A DNA stretch of 64,000 nt. It comes from Burkholderiaceae bacterium (GTDB lineage Bacteria > Pseudomonadota > Gammaproteobacteria > Burkholderiales > Burkholderiaceae_C). Made by a program: the position numbers and the translations under genes. Within the stretch, counting starts at the first letter, position 1, and each line of letters starts with the position of its first letter. Shown here piece by piece: positions 32,644 through 41,144 of this stretch. Under the pieces are notes generated by a model. It saw only the letters and a list, made by a program, of their open reading frames with translations, had not been told where the DNA came from and searched no databases. Location of the stretch: positions 17,253 to 81,252 of the forward strand of contig JACSRS010000200.1 in assembly GCA_014879655.1 (NCBI GenBank), given 5' to 3'.

Positions 32644-33552
32644 TCAGCGGACCTTGTGCGGCACCTGATAGTGCGCGCACAGCGTCTCGATCAACGAGCG
32701 CGCAAAGGCCGGCAGCTTGTTCGGGTCGCGCACCAGGATGTAGCGCTCGCGCACGCTCCAGGGCTCCAGCAGTTCGATCAGCGCCAAGCCCATGCTGGCC
32801 TGGTTGCGCCGCGCGGCGCTTTCGGGAACGATGCCGACGCCCACCCCGGCGCCGATCATGCGGCACATCGCGTCGAAGCTGCTGAGCTGGATGCGCAGCT
32901 TGAGCGGCCGGCCGAGTTTTTCCGTGACCTGGGCCAGGAAGGTCTGCAGCGTGCTGCCCTGCTGCATGCCGACCTGGTGCTCATCGAGCGTATCGGCGAA
33001 GGCGATGGTCTTGCGCATGGCAAACGGGTGGCTGCGGGCCGTGACGAGCACCAGCCGGTCGGTGCTGAAGTGAATGGCCTGCAGGCCCAGGCTATCGACC
33101 GGGCCGGCGACGATGCCGAGGTCGGCGCGCCCGTCGAGCACGCCTTTGGCGATTTCAGCATTCGGTTTTTCCTGAAGGTCGATGTTGACCTTGGGGTTGG
33201 CGGCCAGAAAGGCGGGCAGGATCTCGGGCAGAAAGTCCGATACCGCCGTGGTGTTGGCAAACACCCGCACATGGCCGCGCAGGCCGCCGCCGTATTCCTG
33301 CAGGTCGGCTCGCAGCTGGTCGGTCTGGCGCAGCACGCCGTGTGCGTGGTGCAGAAAGGCTTCGCCCGCCGGCGTCAGGCGCACGCCCCGCGCTTCGCGG
33401 TACAGCAGTGGCAGGCCGGCTTGCGCCTCCAGCGATTTCACGCGCGCGCTGGCCGCAGCCAGCGACAGGTGCTGGCCGGCGGCGGCGCGGGTCAGGCTGC
33501 CCTCGTTGGCCGCGCGAACGAACAGGCGCAGGTCGGTCAGGTCAAAGTGCAT
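32644..33552 (-). CDS. LysR family transcriptional regulator
   Basis: A 302-residue LTTR. The N-terminal winged helix shows DLRLFVRAANEGSLTRAAAG and the recognition helix LSLAAASARVKSLE, followed by the periplasmic-binding-like effector domain. The ATG at 33552 is the standard LysR start; the longer frame upstream is spurious. It is divergent from the FAS1-like dehydratase/CoA-ester cluster with an inverted repeat between them, so it most likely controls that cluster and itself. Confidence 0.93.
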   Translation of the reverse strand: MHFDLTDLRLFVRAANEGSLTRAAAGQHLSLAAASARVKSLEAQAGLPLLYREARGVRLTPAGEAFLHHAHGVLRQTDQLRADLQEYGGGLRGHVRVFANTTAVSDFLPEILPAFLAANPKVNIDLQEKPNAEIAKGVLDGRADLGIVAGPVDSLGLQAIHFSTDRLVLVTARSHPFAMRKTIAFADTLDEHQVGMQQGSTLQTFLAQVTEKLGRPLKLRIQLSSFDAMCRMIGAGVGVGIVPESAARRNQASMGLALIELLEPWSVRERYILVRDPNKLPAFARSLIETLCAHYQVPHKVR

Positions 33553-33569
33553 CGCCCGGATGCTAGCAA

Positions 33570-33592
33570 AGCCTTCGGTTCTGGTGAAGGCT
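33570..33592. promoter_or_regulatory. inverted repeat between the LysR gene and the CoA-ester cluster
   Basis: AGCCTTC-N9-GAAGGCT is a perfect 7-bp inverted repeat that includes a T-N11-A core, the LysR-box pattern. It is 18 bp upstream of the LysR start and 54 bp before the dehydratase start. Confidence 0.6.
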
Positions 33593-33645
33593 AGTTCAGG
33601 AATTTGCAGATTGCGCCGGGCCGGCAAAGCAGCGACGATGACGCC

Positions 33646-34533
33646 ATGGACGATCAGACCCGCACCCTGGACGCCGCCACGCTCGCGCACCTGCAAAGCT
33701 GGATCGGCAAGAGCGAAACCCTGCACGACGACATCACCGCAGCGCCGGTGCGGGGCCTGGCCGCCACGCTGGACCGCGACGACCCGTTGCCCGCGCCCGG
33801 CACCACGCTGGCGCCGCTGTGGCACTGGCTGTACTTTTTGCCCCAGCACCGGCAAAGCCAGCTCGGACCGGATGGTCACGCCATGCGCGGCGGTTTCCTG
33901 CCGCCGGTGCCGCTGCCCCGGCGCATGTGGGCCGGCGGGCGCCTGATCTGGTTGCCGCAGAACCCGCTGGTGGTGGGCGACGCGGTGGAGCGCCGCTCAC
34001 GCATCGAATCGGTCACGCACAAGACCGGCCGCAGCGGCGAAATGGTGTTTGTGCTGGTCAGGCACGAGATCCACAACGCCACGGGCCTGGCGCTGACGGA
34101 AGAGCATGACATCGTCTACAGAGCTGCAGCGACTCCAACCGATCCTGCGCCGACCCCGATCCCGGCCGAAACCGGCGCCGCCTGGCAGCGCGAAATCGTC
34201 CCCGACGACGTGTTGCTGTTCCGTTATTCGGCACTCACTTTCAACGGCCACCGCATTCACTACGACCGCCAGTACGTGACGCAGGTTGAGGGCTACCCCG
34301 GCCTGATCGTGCACGGCCCGCTGATCGCCACGCTGCTGGTCGATCTGGTGCGCCGCCACGCACCGGCCGGTGCATTCGTGCGGTCGTTCAACTTCAAGGC
34401 GGTGCGGCCGACTTTTGACCTGCACCCGTTCCGGCTGAGCGGCCAGCCCTCGCCAGACGGCAAGTCCGTGCGCCTGTGGGCCCAGGACCACGAAGGCTGG
34501 CTGACCATGCAGGGCGTGGCCGAACTCGCTTGA
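33646..34533 (+). CDS. FAS1-like dehydratase / mesaconyl-C4-CoA hydratase-like (HTD2-type) protein
   Basis: A 295-residue protein with two hotdog halves. The N-terminal half contains LWHWLYFLPQHRQSQLGPDG, GFLPPVPLPRRMWAGG and RRSRIESVTHKTGRSGEM. The C-terminal half contains LLFRYSALTFNGHRIHYDR and PGLIVHGPLIATLL, where the FN-x-H-x-IHYD and HGPL motifs are the hydratase 2-type active site. Family members hydrate mesaconyl-C4-CoA or act as 3-hydroxyacyl-thioester dehydratases. First gene of a four-gene set. Confidence 0.85.
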   Translation: MDDQTRTLDAATLAHLQSWIGKSETLHDDITAAPVRGLAATLDRDDPLPAPGTTLAPLWHWLYFLPQHRQSQLGPDGHAMRGGFLPPVPLPRRMWAGGRLIWLPQNPLVVGDAVERRSRIESVTHKTGRSGEMVFVLVRHEIHNATGLALTEEHDIVYRAAATPTDPAPTPIPAETGAAWQREIVPDDVLLFRYSALTFNGHRIHYDRQYVTQVEGYPGLIVHGPLIATLLVDLVRRHAPAGAFVRSFNFKAVRPTFDLHPFRLSGQPSPDGKSVRLWAQDHEGWLTMQGVAELA

Positions 34534-34567
34534 CCCGTTCCATTCCCGCCAACCGGACCCCGAACCC

Positions 34568-35728
34568 ATGCAACACGCCCCCGACAAATACCAGGACATC
34601 CGCGACGCGGTGCGCGACCTGTGCGCCGAATTCCCCGACGAATACCACCGCAAGATCGACGAGCAGCGCGGCTACCCCGAAGCCTTTGTCGATGCGCTCA
34701 CCAAAGCCGGCTGGATGGCCGCGCTGATTCCGCAGGCCTATGGCGGCTCGGGCCTATCGATGGCCGAGGCCTCGGTGATCATGGAAGAGATCAACCGCAG
34801 CGGCGGCAATTCCGGCGCCTGCCACGGCCAGATGTACGTGATGAACGCCATCGTGCGCAGCGGCACCGAAGCCCAGAAAGAAACCTACCTGCCGCGCATC
34901 GCCACGGGCGAGCTGCGCATCCAGTCGATGGGCGTGACCGAGCCCACCACCGGCAGCGACACCACCAAACTCAAGACCACGGCGGTGAAGAAAGACGGAC
35001 GCTGGGTCATCAACGGCCAGAAGGTGTGGATCTCGCGCATCCAGCACAGCGACATGATGATTCTGCTGGCCCGCACCACGCCGCTGGCCGAGGTGCAGAA
35101 AAAGAGCGAAGGCCTGAGCTGCTTCCTGGTCGACCTGAAGACGGCCATCGGCAATGGTCTGACGGTGCAGCCGATCCTGAACATGGTCAACCACGAGACC
35201 AACGAGCTGTTCTTTGACAATCTGGAGATACCGGAAGAGAACCTGCTCGGCCCCGAAGGCAAGGGCTTCAAGACCATTCTGGACGGCCTGAACGCCGAGC
35301 GCACGCTGATCGCGGCCGAGTGCATCGGCGACGGCTACTGGTTCATCGAGCGCGCGCGCAAGTACGCCACCGAGCGCGTCGTCTTCGGCCGCCCCATCGG
35401 CCAGAACCAGGGCGTGCAGTTCCCGATTGCCGACGCCTATATTGAACTCGAAGCCGCCAACCTGATGCGCTGGCGCGCCTGCGAAAAAATCGACGCCCTC
35501 GAAAACGCCGGCGCTGAAGCCAACATGGCCAAGTACCTGGCCGCCAAGGCCAGCTGGGAAGCGGCCAACGTCTGCCTGCAGACGCATGGCGGCTTCGGCT
35601 TTGCCTGCGAATACGACGTGGAGCGCAAGTTCCGCGAGACCCGCCTGTACCAGGTGGCGCCGATCTCGACCAACATGATCTATGCGTACATTGCCGAGCA
35701 CGTGCTCGGGCTACCGAGGTCTTTCTGA
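34568..35728 (+). CDS. acyl-CoA dehydrogenase family protein, atypical active site
   Basis: A 386-residue flavoprotein with the acyl-CoA dehydrogenase fold: an N-terminal helical domain, MGVTEPTTGSDTTKLKTTAVK and WVINGQKVWISRIQHSD in the middle domain, and ERVVFGRPIGQNQGVQFPIAD plus TQGGFGFA-like QTHGGFGFACEYDVERKFRE in the C-terminal domain. The usual catalytic Glu-Gly-Thr motif near the end is replaced: the segment reads RLYQVAPISTNMI, with Pro at the Glu position. A base elsewhere or a different reaction is therefore possible. It lies 34 bp after the dehydratase gene. Confidence 0.88.
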   Translation: MQHAPDKYQDIRDAVRDLCAEFPDEYHRKIDEQRGYPEAFVDALTKAGWMAALIPQAYGGSGLSMAEASVIMEEINRSGGNSGACHGQMYVMNAIVRSGTEAQKETYLPRIATGELRIQSMGVTEPTTGSDTTKLKTTAVKKDGRWVINGQKVWISRIQHSDMMILLARTTPLAEVQKKSEGLSCFLVDLKTAIGNGLTVQPILNMVNHETNELFFDNLEIPEENLLGPEGKGFKTILDGLNAERTLIAAECIGDGYWFIERARKYATERVVFGRPIGQNQGVQFPIADAYIELEAANLMRWRACEKIDALENAGAEANMAKYLAAKASWEAANVCLQTHGGFGFACEYDVERKFRETRLYQVAPISTNMIYAYIAEHVLGLPRSF

Positions 35729-35802
35729 AACCTTGTGGGACAGACCAAGCGTTACACGCAGTGAACGTTGCTCGGTCCCCAACTGATCAAGCAAGGATGT
35801 CC

Positions 35803-36984
35803 ATGACCCGCCCCCTTGACGGCATCACCGTCGTCTCACTCGAACACGCGATCGCCGCGCCTTTCTGCACTCGCCAGCTGGCTGACCTTGGCGCGCGGGT
35901 CATCAAGGTCGAGCGTCCGGGCGTCGGCGACTTTGCGCGCGCCTACGACACCCGGGTCAGGGGCGAAGCCTCGCATTTCGTCTGGACGAACCGCTCCAAG
36001 GAAAGCCTGACGCTGGACCTGAAGAACCCGGACGCGCTGGCGGTGCTGCTGCGGCTGCTGGAAAAGGCCGATGTGCTGGTGCAGAACTTGGCGCCGGGCG
36101 CGGCGGCGCGCATGGGGCTGTCGTTCGACGCTCTGAAAGCAGCGCATCCGAAGCTCATCGTCTGCGACATTTCCGGCTATGGCGAAGACGGTCCCTACCG
36201 CGACAAGAAGGCCTACGACCTGCTGATCCAGAGCGAGGCGGGGTTTCTGTCGGTCACCGGCACGCCCGAGACGCCGGCCAAGGCAGGCAACTCGGTGGCC
36301 GACATCGCCGCCGGGATGTATGCCTATACCAGCGTGCTGTCGGCGCTGTTGCTGCGCGGCAGGACGGGGCAGGGCAGCCACATCGACGTGTCCATGCTCG
36401 AATCGCTGGCCGAATGGATGAGCTACCCGATGTACTACGCCTTCGACGGCGCGCCGCCGCCGCCGCGCACCGGCGCCTCGCACGCCAGCATCTACCCCTA
36501 TGGACCGTTCGCCGTGGGCGATGGCGGCACCGTGATGCTGGGCCTGCAAAACGAGCGCGAGTGGAAACTGTTTTGCGAAGTGGCGCTGCAGGACGCCGCG
36601 CTGGCGACCGATCCGCGCTTTGACAGCAACGCCCGCCGCAACGAGAACCGCGAGGCGCTCAAGGCCATCATTCTTGAAACTTTTGCCGCGCTGACCACGG
36701 CCGAGGTGCTGGCGCGGCTGGACGCCGCGCCCATTGCCAACGCGCGCATGAACGACATGGCGGGGCTGTGGGCGCATCCGCAACTGGCGGCGCGAGGGCG
36801 CTGGGCCACGGTGGGCTCGCCGGGCGGCGACATTGCGGCGCTGCTGCCGCCGGGTCGCAGCAACGCGTTTGACTACCGCATGGACGCTGTGCCGGCGGTG
36901 GGCGCGCACACCGACGCCATCCTGCACGAACTGGGCCACGGCGACGCAGCCATTGCCGCTCTGCGCGAGGCCGGTGCGATCTGA
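35803..36984 (+). CDS. CaiB/BaiF family CoA transferase
   Basis: A 393-residue class III CoA transferase. It begins RPLDGITVVSLEHAIAAPFC and has LADLGARVIKVERPGVGDFAR, the NRSKESLTLDL segment, and the catalytic Asp in AGNSVADIAAGMYA. Start 35803 has AAGG six bases upstream; 35797 and GTG 35761 are less likely. It moves CoA between carboxylic acids through an enzyme-bound anhydride. Together with the hydratase and dehydrogenase it suggests activation and oxidation of an organic acid as its CoA ester. Confidence 0.9.
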   Translation: MTRPLDGITVVSLEHAIAAPFCTRQLADLGARVIKVERPGVGDFARAYDTRVRGEASHFVWTNRSKESLTLDLKNPDALAVLLRLLEKADVLVQNLAPGAAARMGLSFDALKAAHPKLIVCDISGYGEDGPYRDKKAYDLLIQSEAGFLSVTGTPETPAKAGNSVADIAAGMYAYTSVLSALLLRGRTGQGSHIDVSMLESLAEWMSYPMYYAFDGAPPPPRTGASHASIYPYGPFAVGDGGTVMLGLQNEREWKLFCEVALQDAALATDPRFDSNARRNENREALKAIILETFAALTTAEVLARLDAAPIANARMNDMAGLWAHPQLAARGRWATVGSPGGDIAALLPPGRSNAFDYRMDAVPAVGAHTDAILHELGHGDAAIAALREAGAI

Positions 36985-37008
36985 GTACGATCAATCCGCT
37001 GGCTCTTA

Positions 37009-37061
37009 CTACTGATTCAATAGCTGAAACTCACCATTTGATGCTGGGTTGATGCCGATTT
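37009..37061 (-). repeat. 52-bp interspersed repeat, copy 4
   Basis: On the minus strand AAATCGGCATCAACCCAGCA, then TCAAATGGTGAGTTTCAGCT, then ATTGAATCAGTA. It separates the CoA transferase from the MmgE/PrpD gene and is almost identical to copy 2 in its second half. Confidence 0.8.
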
Positions 37062-37084
37062 GTCACCAAAATGAGGGATTTCTG

Positions 37085-38482
37085 ATGCCGACCCCCCCTT
37101 CTCCCGCAGCGGTGCTGGCCGCCTTCGCCGCCGGTCTGCGTTTTGACGCGATTCCCGAGGCCGTGGTGCGCAAGACCGAAGACCTGCTGGTCGACTGGTT
37201 CGGCTCGGCCGTGGCCGGCCATGGCGCCCGCCCGGTCGAGACCATCACCGCCTTCGCGCTGGCGATGGGGCCGGCGGCCGCCGCGGGGTGCGACGTGCCC
37301 GCGGCCGGGCCGAGCGAGGTGATCGTCCGCCGTGACTTCACCAGCCCCTACCTGGCGGCGATGGCCAATGCCGCCGCCTCCCACGTGGCCGAGCAGGACG
37401 ACGTGCACAACGGCTCGGTGTTTCACCCGGCCACCGTGGTTTTTCCGGCCGCGCTCGCGGTGGCGCAGGCGCTCGGTGCCAGCGGTCAGCAACTGCTGGC
37501 AGCCTGCGTCGCCGGTTATGAGGTGGGCATTCGCGTCGGCGAGTTTCTGGGGCGCTCGCACTACAAGGTGTTTCACACCACCGGCACCGCTGGCACGCTG
37601 GCGGCTGCTGCTGCCGTGGGCAACCTGCTCGGGCTGAGCCCGGCGCAGATGCAGCATGCCTTCGGCTCGGCGGGCACGCAGTCGGCCGGTCTGTGGGAGT
37701 TTTTGCGCACCGCTGCCGACAGCAAGCAGTTGCACACCGCGCACGCCGCCGCCGCCGGCCTGATGGCGGCGTATCTGGCCCGTGACGGCTTCACCGGCGC
37801 GGCGGACATCTTCACCGGGCCGCAAGGCATGGCGGCGGGCATGTCCACCGACGCCGATCCGGCCCGCCTGACCGACCGGCTGGGCACGCGCTGGGCAACG
37901 GCCGAAACCTCGTTCAAGTACCACGCCTCCTGCCGTCACACGCACCCGGCAGCCGACGCGCTGCTGCAGGTGATGCAGGCCAACCAGCTGAAGCCGGCTG
38001 ACCTTGCCCGCGTGGTCACCCACGTGCATCAGGGCGCGATCGACGTGCTGGGCCCGGTGGTGAAACCGGCCACCGTGCACCAGAGCAAGTTTTCGATGGG
38101 CACGGTGCTGGCGCTGGTGGCACGTTTCGGCCACGCCGGCCTGAGCGAATTCGACCGGCATTTCGATGATGCCGAAACGCGGGCCCTGTGCGAGCGCATC
38201 ACGATGGCGCTGGACGCCGAGGTCGACGCTGCCTACCCGCAGCGCTGGATCGGCAAGGTCACGGTGACCACCACCGACGGGCGCGTGCTGCAGGGCCGCG
38301 TGGACGAACCCAAGGGCGACCCCGGCAACACGCTCAGCCGCGCCGAAATCACCGCCAAGGTGTTGCAACTGGCGGCTTTCAGCGGCGGCGCGCAGGCGGC
38401 CGAAATGCAGGTGGCAGTGGATGCGCTGTGGGGCGTGGCCGACTGGCCGAAGGTGGGCGCGCTGCTCGGCCCGCGCGGCTGA
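37085..38482 (+). CDS. MmgE/PrpD family protein
   Basis: A 465-residue protein of the 2-methylcitrate dehydratase/cis-aconitate decarboxylase superfamily. Typical stretches are VVRKTEDLLVDWFGSAVAG, ASHVAEQDDVHNGSVFHPATVVFPAALA, and KYHASCRHTHPAADALL. ATG 37085 follows GAGGG by seven bases; an upstream start at 37049 lies in the repeat. The exact reaction is open: dehydration of a 2-hydroxy tricarboxylic acid or decarboxylation of cis-aconitate to itaconate are both known in this fold. It closes the four-gene cluster. Confidence 0.88.
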   Translation: MPTPPSPAAVLAAFAAGLRFDAIPEAVVRKTEDLLVDWFGSAVAGHGARPVETITAFALAMGPAAAAGCDVPAAGPSEVIVRRDFTSPYLAAMANAAASHVAEQDDVHNGSVFHPATVVFPAALAVAQALGASGQQLLAACVAGYEVGIRVGEFLGRSHYKVFHTTGTAGTLAAAAAVGNLLGLSPAQMQHAFGSAGTQSAGLWEFLRTAADSKQLHTAHAAAAGLMAAYLARDGFTGAADIFTGPQGMAAGMSTDADPARLTDRLGTRWATAETSFKYHASCRHTHPAADALLQVMQANQLKPADLARVVTHVHQGAIDVLGPVVKPATVHQSKFSMGTVLALVARFGHAGLSEFDRHFDDAETRALCERITMALDAEVDAAYPQRWIGKVTVTTTDGRVLQGRVDEPKGDPGNTLSRAEITAKVLQLAAFSGGAQAAEMQVAVDALWGVADWPKVGALLGPRG

Positions 38483-38494
38483 CCCGCCGGCCGT

Positions 38495-39520
38495 TCAGCC
38501 GGGCAGGGCGCCCGGAAACAGTGGCCAGACCGATGAGTGGTCGACCGTCTCGTGGCGAAGCCGTTCACGGATCGACTGCCATACTGACGGGCTTTCCCAG
38601 GCGGACATGTGGCCGCCGTCCAGGCAGTCGAAGCCGCGTGCCAGCGCTTGCTGCTGCACGTGCAGGAAGTCAGCCGGCGCGGGCGTGATCGCCAGCACCG
38701 GAGGCCGGCGCGGGGCGTCGTCAAAGATCTCGGTGACCCGGTCCAGCAGCGCCTCGTCACGCCGGGCGTCGCCATCGAACAGCAGCGCCAGAAAGTGCCA
38801 CTCGGGCGCCATCGATCGTTGCAGGCCTTGCGTCAGCGCGGTCCGGGCGACGGCGACCACACGGCAGGGCATGTCGTCGAGCATGAAGTCCACATAGTCG
38901 CTGGCACTGTCGCGGTCCGCCGGGCCGGCCGTGCGGCGGCTTTCGCGCGGAACGTCCTGCGTTTCAGACAGCCAGTGGGTCAAGTCGAACGCGCCCTGAC
39001 CGCTGGCCGCGCAGACCACCACGCGGTAGTAGGCGTCGGCGGGCGTCGGCCCCTCGGGGCCGGGCAGGCGCATCGGCAGCACCAGTCGCCGGATCACGGT
39101 CGTTGGAGAGAGTTGCGTGCCGGCGCGAATCTGGTCGCGGATCGCCAGCACGCGCCGACCGAAGCCGTCGGCGCTTTCGGTGGCGGACGACAGCAGCATC
39201 GACCACGGTGTCATCAGCAGGCGCCGGCCGGTGCTGGCGTGCACCACGTGCGGCTCGTGGTGGCGCTTGTCGATGGCGATGCGGCCGAAAAGTTCCGCCA
39301 CGCTGCGGTGCGGCCCTTCGGCCCAGTGCAAGAACCAGCCGCTCTGATACATCAGCGCTGCACGGATGTCCAGTTGCGGGTTGTGATGCAGCGCGCGATC
39401 CCGGATGGCTTCGAGCGTTGCATAGACGTTCTGCGTGTCGGTCGCCCGGCTGGCGCAGATCACCCGGTCAACTTCCTGCTGACCAGGCTTGGCGGGGTAT
39501 GCGGCGCTGATTTGAGGCAT
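38495..39520 (-). CDS. BLUF-like domain protein lacking photochemical residues, plus unknown C-terminal domain
   Basis: A 341-residue protein. Residues about 18-120 align by eye with BLUF domains such as AppA: ICASRATDT for the first strand, HHNPQLDIRAALMYQSGWFLHWAEG for the helix and strand, and LFGRIAIDKRHHEPHVV. The photoactive Tyr is replaced (Ala23 by my alignment) and the key Gln by His65, although Asn47 and the Trp in TPWSMLLSS remain. The C-terminal half (about 150-325) begins YRVVVCAASGQGAFDLTHWL, reminiscent of a small GTPase P-loop without its Lys. No family named with confidence. Convergent with the MmgE gene. Confidence 0.65.
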   Translation of the reverse strand: MPQISAAYPAKPGQQEVDRVICASRATDTQNVYATLEAIRDRALHHNPQLDIRAALMYQSGWFLHWAEGPHRSVAELFGRIAIDKRHHEPHVVHASTGRRLLMTPWSMLLSSATESADGFGRRVLAIRDQIRAGTQLSPTTVIRRLVLPMRLPGPEGPTPADAYYRVVVCAASGQGAFDLTHWLSETQDVPRESRRTAGPADRDSASDYVDFMLDDMPCRVVAVARTALTQGLQRSMAPEWHFLALLFDGDARRDEALLDRVTEIFDDAPRRPPVLAITPAPADFLHVQQQALARGFDCLDGGHMSAWESPSVWQSIRERLRHETVDHSSVWPLFPGALPG

Positions 39521-39591
39521 TTTTTCTGACAGGCAGAGGTCAAATCTATCACGGAGTTCGGACCGTCAGGCGACACCTGCCGCAAATCGTT

Positions 39592-40230
39592 TCAGGGCCG
39601 TGGCGTCTTGTCCCTGAAGTCGCAGCAGGCGGCCACGCTGCAGTGCCAGCATTGCGGTTTGCGCGCCTGGCAGACGTAGCGCCCGAGCAGGATCAGCCAG
39701 TGGTGCGCGTCCACGCGGTAGGCCGGCGGGATGCGTTTGAGCAACTGCATCTCCACCGCCAGCGGCGTCTTGCCCGGCGCCAGCCCGGTGCGGTTGCTGA
39801 CGCGAAAGATGTGCGTGTCGACCGCCATCGTCGGCTCGCCAAACGCGACATTCAGCACCACGTTGGCGGTCTTGCGGCCCACGCCCGGCAGCGCCTCCAG
39901 TTCTTCGCGGCTGCGCGGCACCTGGCCGCCGTGCCGCTCGATCAGCATGCGACAGGTCCGCAGCAGATGCCGCGCCTTGCTGTGGTACAGGCCGATGGTC
40001 TGGATGTAACCCTCCAGCCGCTCCAGTCCCAGGTCCAGCATGGCCTGCGGCGTGTTGGCCACCGGGAACAGCCGCCGCGTGGCCTTGTTCACACCCACAT
40101 CGGTGGCCTGCGCCGACAGCAGAACGGCAGTCAGCAGTTCAAACACGCTGGTGTATTCGAGTTCGGTCACCGGTTGCGGGTTGGCCGCCTTCAGGGTGGC
40201 GAAGAAGGCTTCGATGCGCGCGGGTGTCAT
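39592..40230 (-). CDS. nth: endonuclease III (DNA glycosylase/AP lyase)
   Basis: A 212-residue enzyme. The helix-hairpin-helix LPGVGRKTANVVL holds the catalytic Lys, and the catalytic Asp is in AVDTHIFRVSNRTG. The C-terminal [4Fe-4S] loop is complete, with spacing C-x6-C-x2-C-x5-C (CQARKPQCWHCSVAACC). It removes oxidised pyrimidines in base excision repair. The start at 40230 is the usual Nth N-terminus (MTPARIEAFFATL); 59 upstream codons are not homologous. Confidence 0.95.
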   Translation of the reverse strand: MTPARIEAFFATLKAANPQPVTELEYTSVFELLTAVLLSAQATDVGVNKATRRLFPVANTPQAMLDLGLERLEGYIQTIGLYHSKARHLLRTCRMLIERHGGQVPRSREELEALPGVGRKTANVVLNVAFGEPTMAVDTHIFRVSNRTGLAPGKTPLAVEMQLLKRIPPAYRVDAHHWLILLGRYVCQARKPQCWHCSVAACCDFRDKTPRP

Positions 40231-40286
40231 GGTTTTCAAGGGCTGGGTTGCGGGATTCGGCGGATCTGCAGGACGGCTGGCCCGGG

Positions 40287-41018
40287 CTACTGCAGGTTGC
40301 GGCGAAACAGGCTGAACAGCCGTTCCCAGTGACGCTCGGCAGCCGGCGGGTTGTAGATGCCGGCGCGTTGCGGAAAGACAAAGCCGTGCTCGGCTTTCGG
40401 GTACCACTCGATACGGTGCGGCGTGCCGGCGGCTTTCAGTGCGGCTTCGAGCTTTTCAATGTCGGCCGGTGGCGCCCACTTGTCGACTTCCGCGCAGGCG
40501 AAGTAGCTCTCGCACCGGATCTTCGGCGGCATGCGATGGGGTGAATCGGGCTTGTCGGTCGCCATGTTGGCGCCGTGAATCGACGCAATGCAGCGCAGAC
40601 GCCCCGGAAACTGCGCGGCCGCCCACATCACGAACGGGCCGCTCATGCAGTAGCCCACCGCGCCGATGCGGCTGGCGTCGGCTTCCGGCTGCGCGTCGAC
40701 AAAGGCCAGCATGGCGGCGGTGTCGACCTCGGTGGTGCGGGCGTCCAGCCTGGCCATGTGACCGAACATCACGGCCATGGCGGCCTCGGTGCGCTCGCGT
40801 AGCCAGAAGTCGCGCGTTTCGCGGTAGTACAGGTTGGGCAGCACCACGTAATAGCCGACCGATGCCAGCCGGCGCGCCATGTCGTGCAGTTCCTCGCGCT
40901 TGCCGGGCGCGTCCATGTAGAACAGCACCACCGGGAACGGGCCGCCTTCTTCGGGGTACACGACGAAGCTGTTCATGGCGCCGTCGGCGGTGGGAATGTC
41001 GAGTTGTTTTTCGATCAT
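40287..41018 (-). CDS. dienelactone hydrolase family protein
   Basis: A 243-residue alpha/beta hydrolase with the DLH triad: Cys in GAVGYCMSG, Asp in CAEVDKWAPP, and His in PKAEHGFVFP. The Cys nucleophile rather than Ser is characteristic of DLH. Such enzymes hydrolyse dienelactones or related esters. No aromatic degradation genes lie nearby, so the substrate is open. Upstream of nth on the same strand. Confidence 0.9.
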   Translation of the reverse strand: MIEKQLDIPTADGAMNSFVVYPEEGGPFPVVLFYMDAPGKREELHDMARRLASVGYYVVLPNLYYRETRDFWLRERTEAAMAVMFGHMARLDARTTEVDTAAMLAFVDAQPEADASRIGAVGYCMSGPFVMWAAAQFPGRLRCIASIHGANMATDKPDSPHRMPPKIRCESYFACAEVDKWAPPADIEKLEAALKAAGTPHRIEWYPKAEHGFVFPQRAGIYNPPAAERHWERLFSLFRRNLQ

Positions 41019-41144
41019 GTCGTCTCCTGGTTTTGAGCAAGCACGGGCGGGCGGTCAGCGTATCACGGCCGCCAGAAGGCCGCGCCGGCGTGTGAAAATG
41101 CGTGCTCCCGGAACTGCAACCACCGCCCGACGGAAAATCACGCC

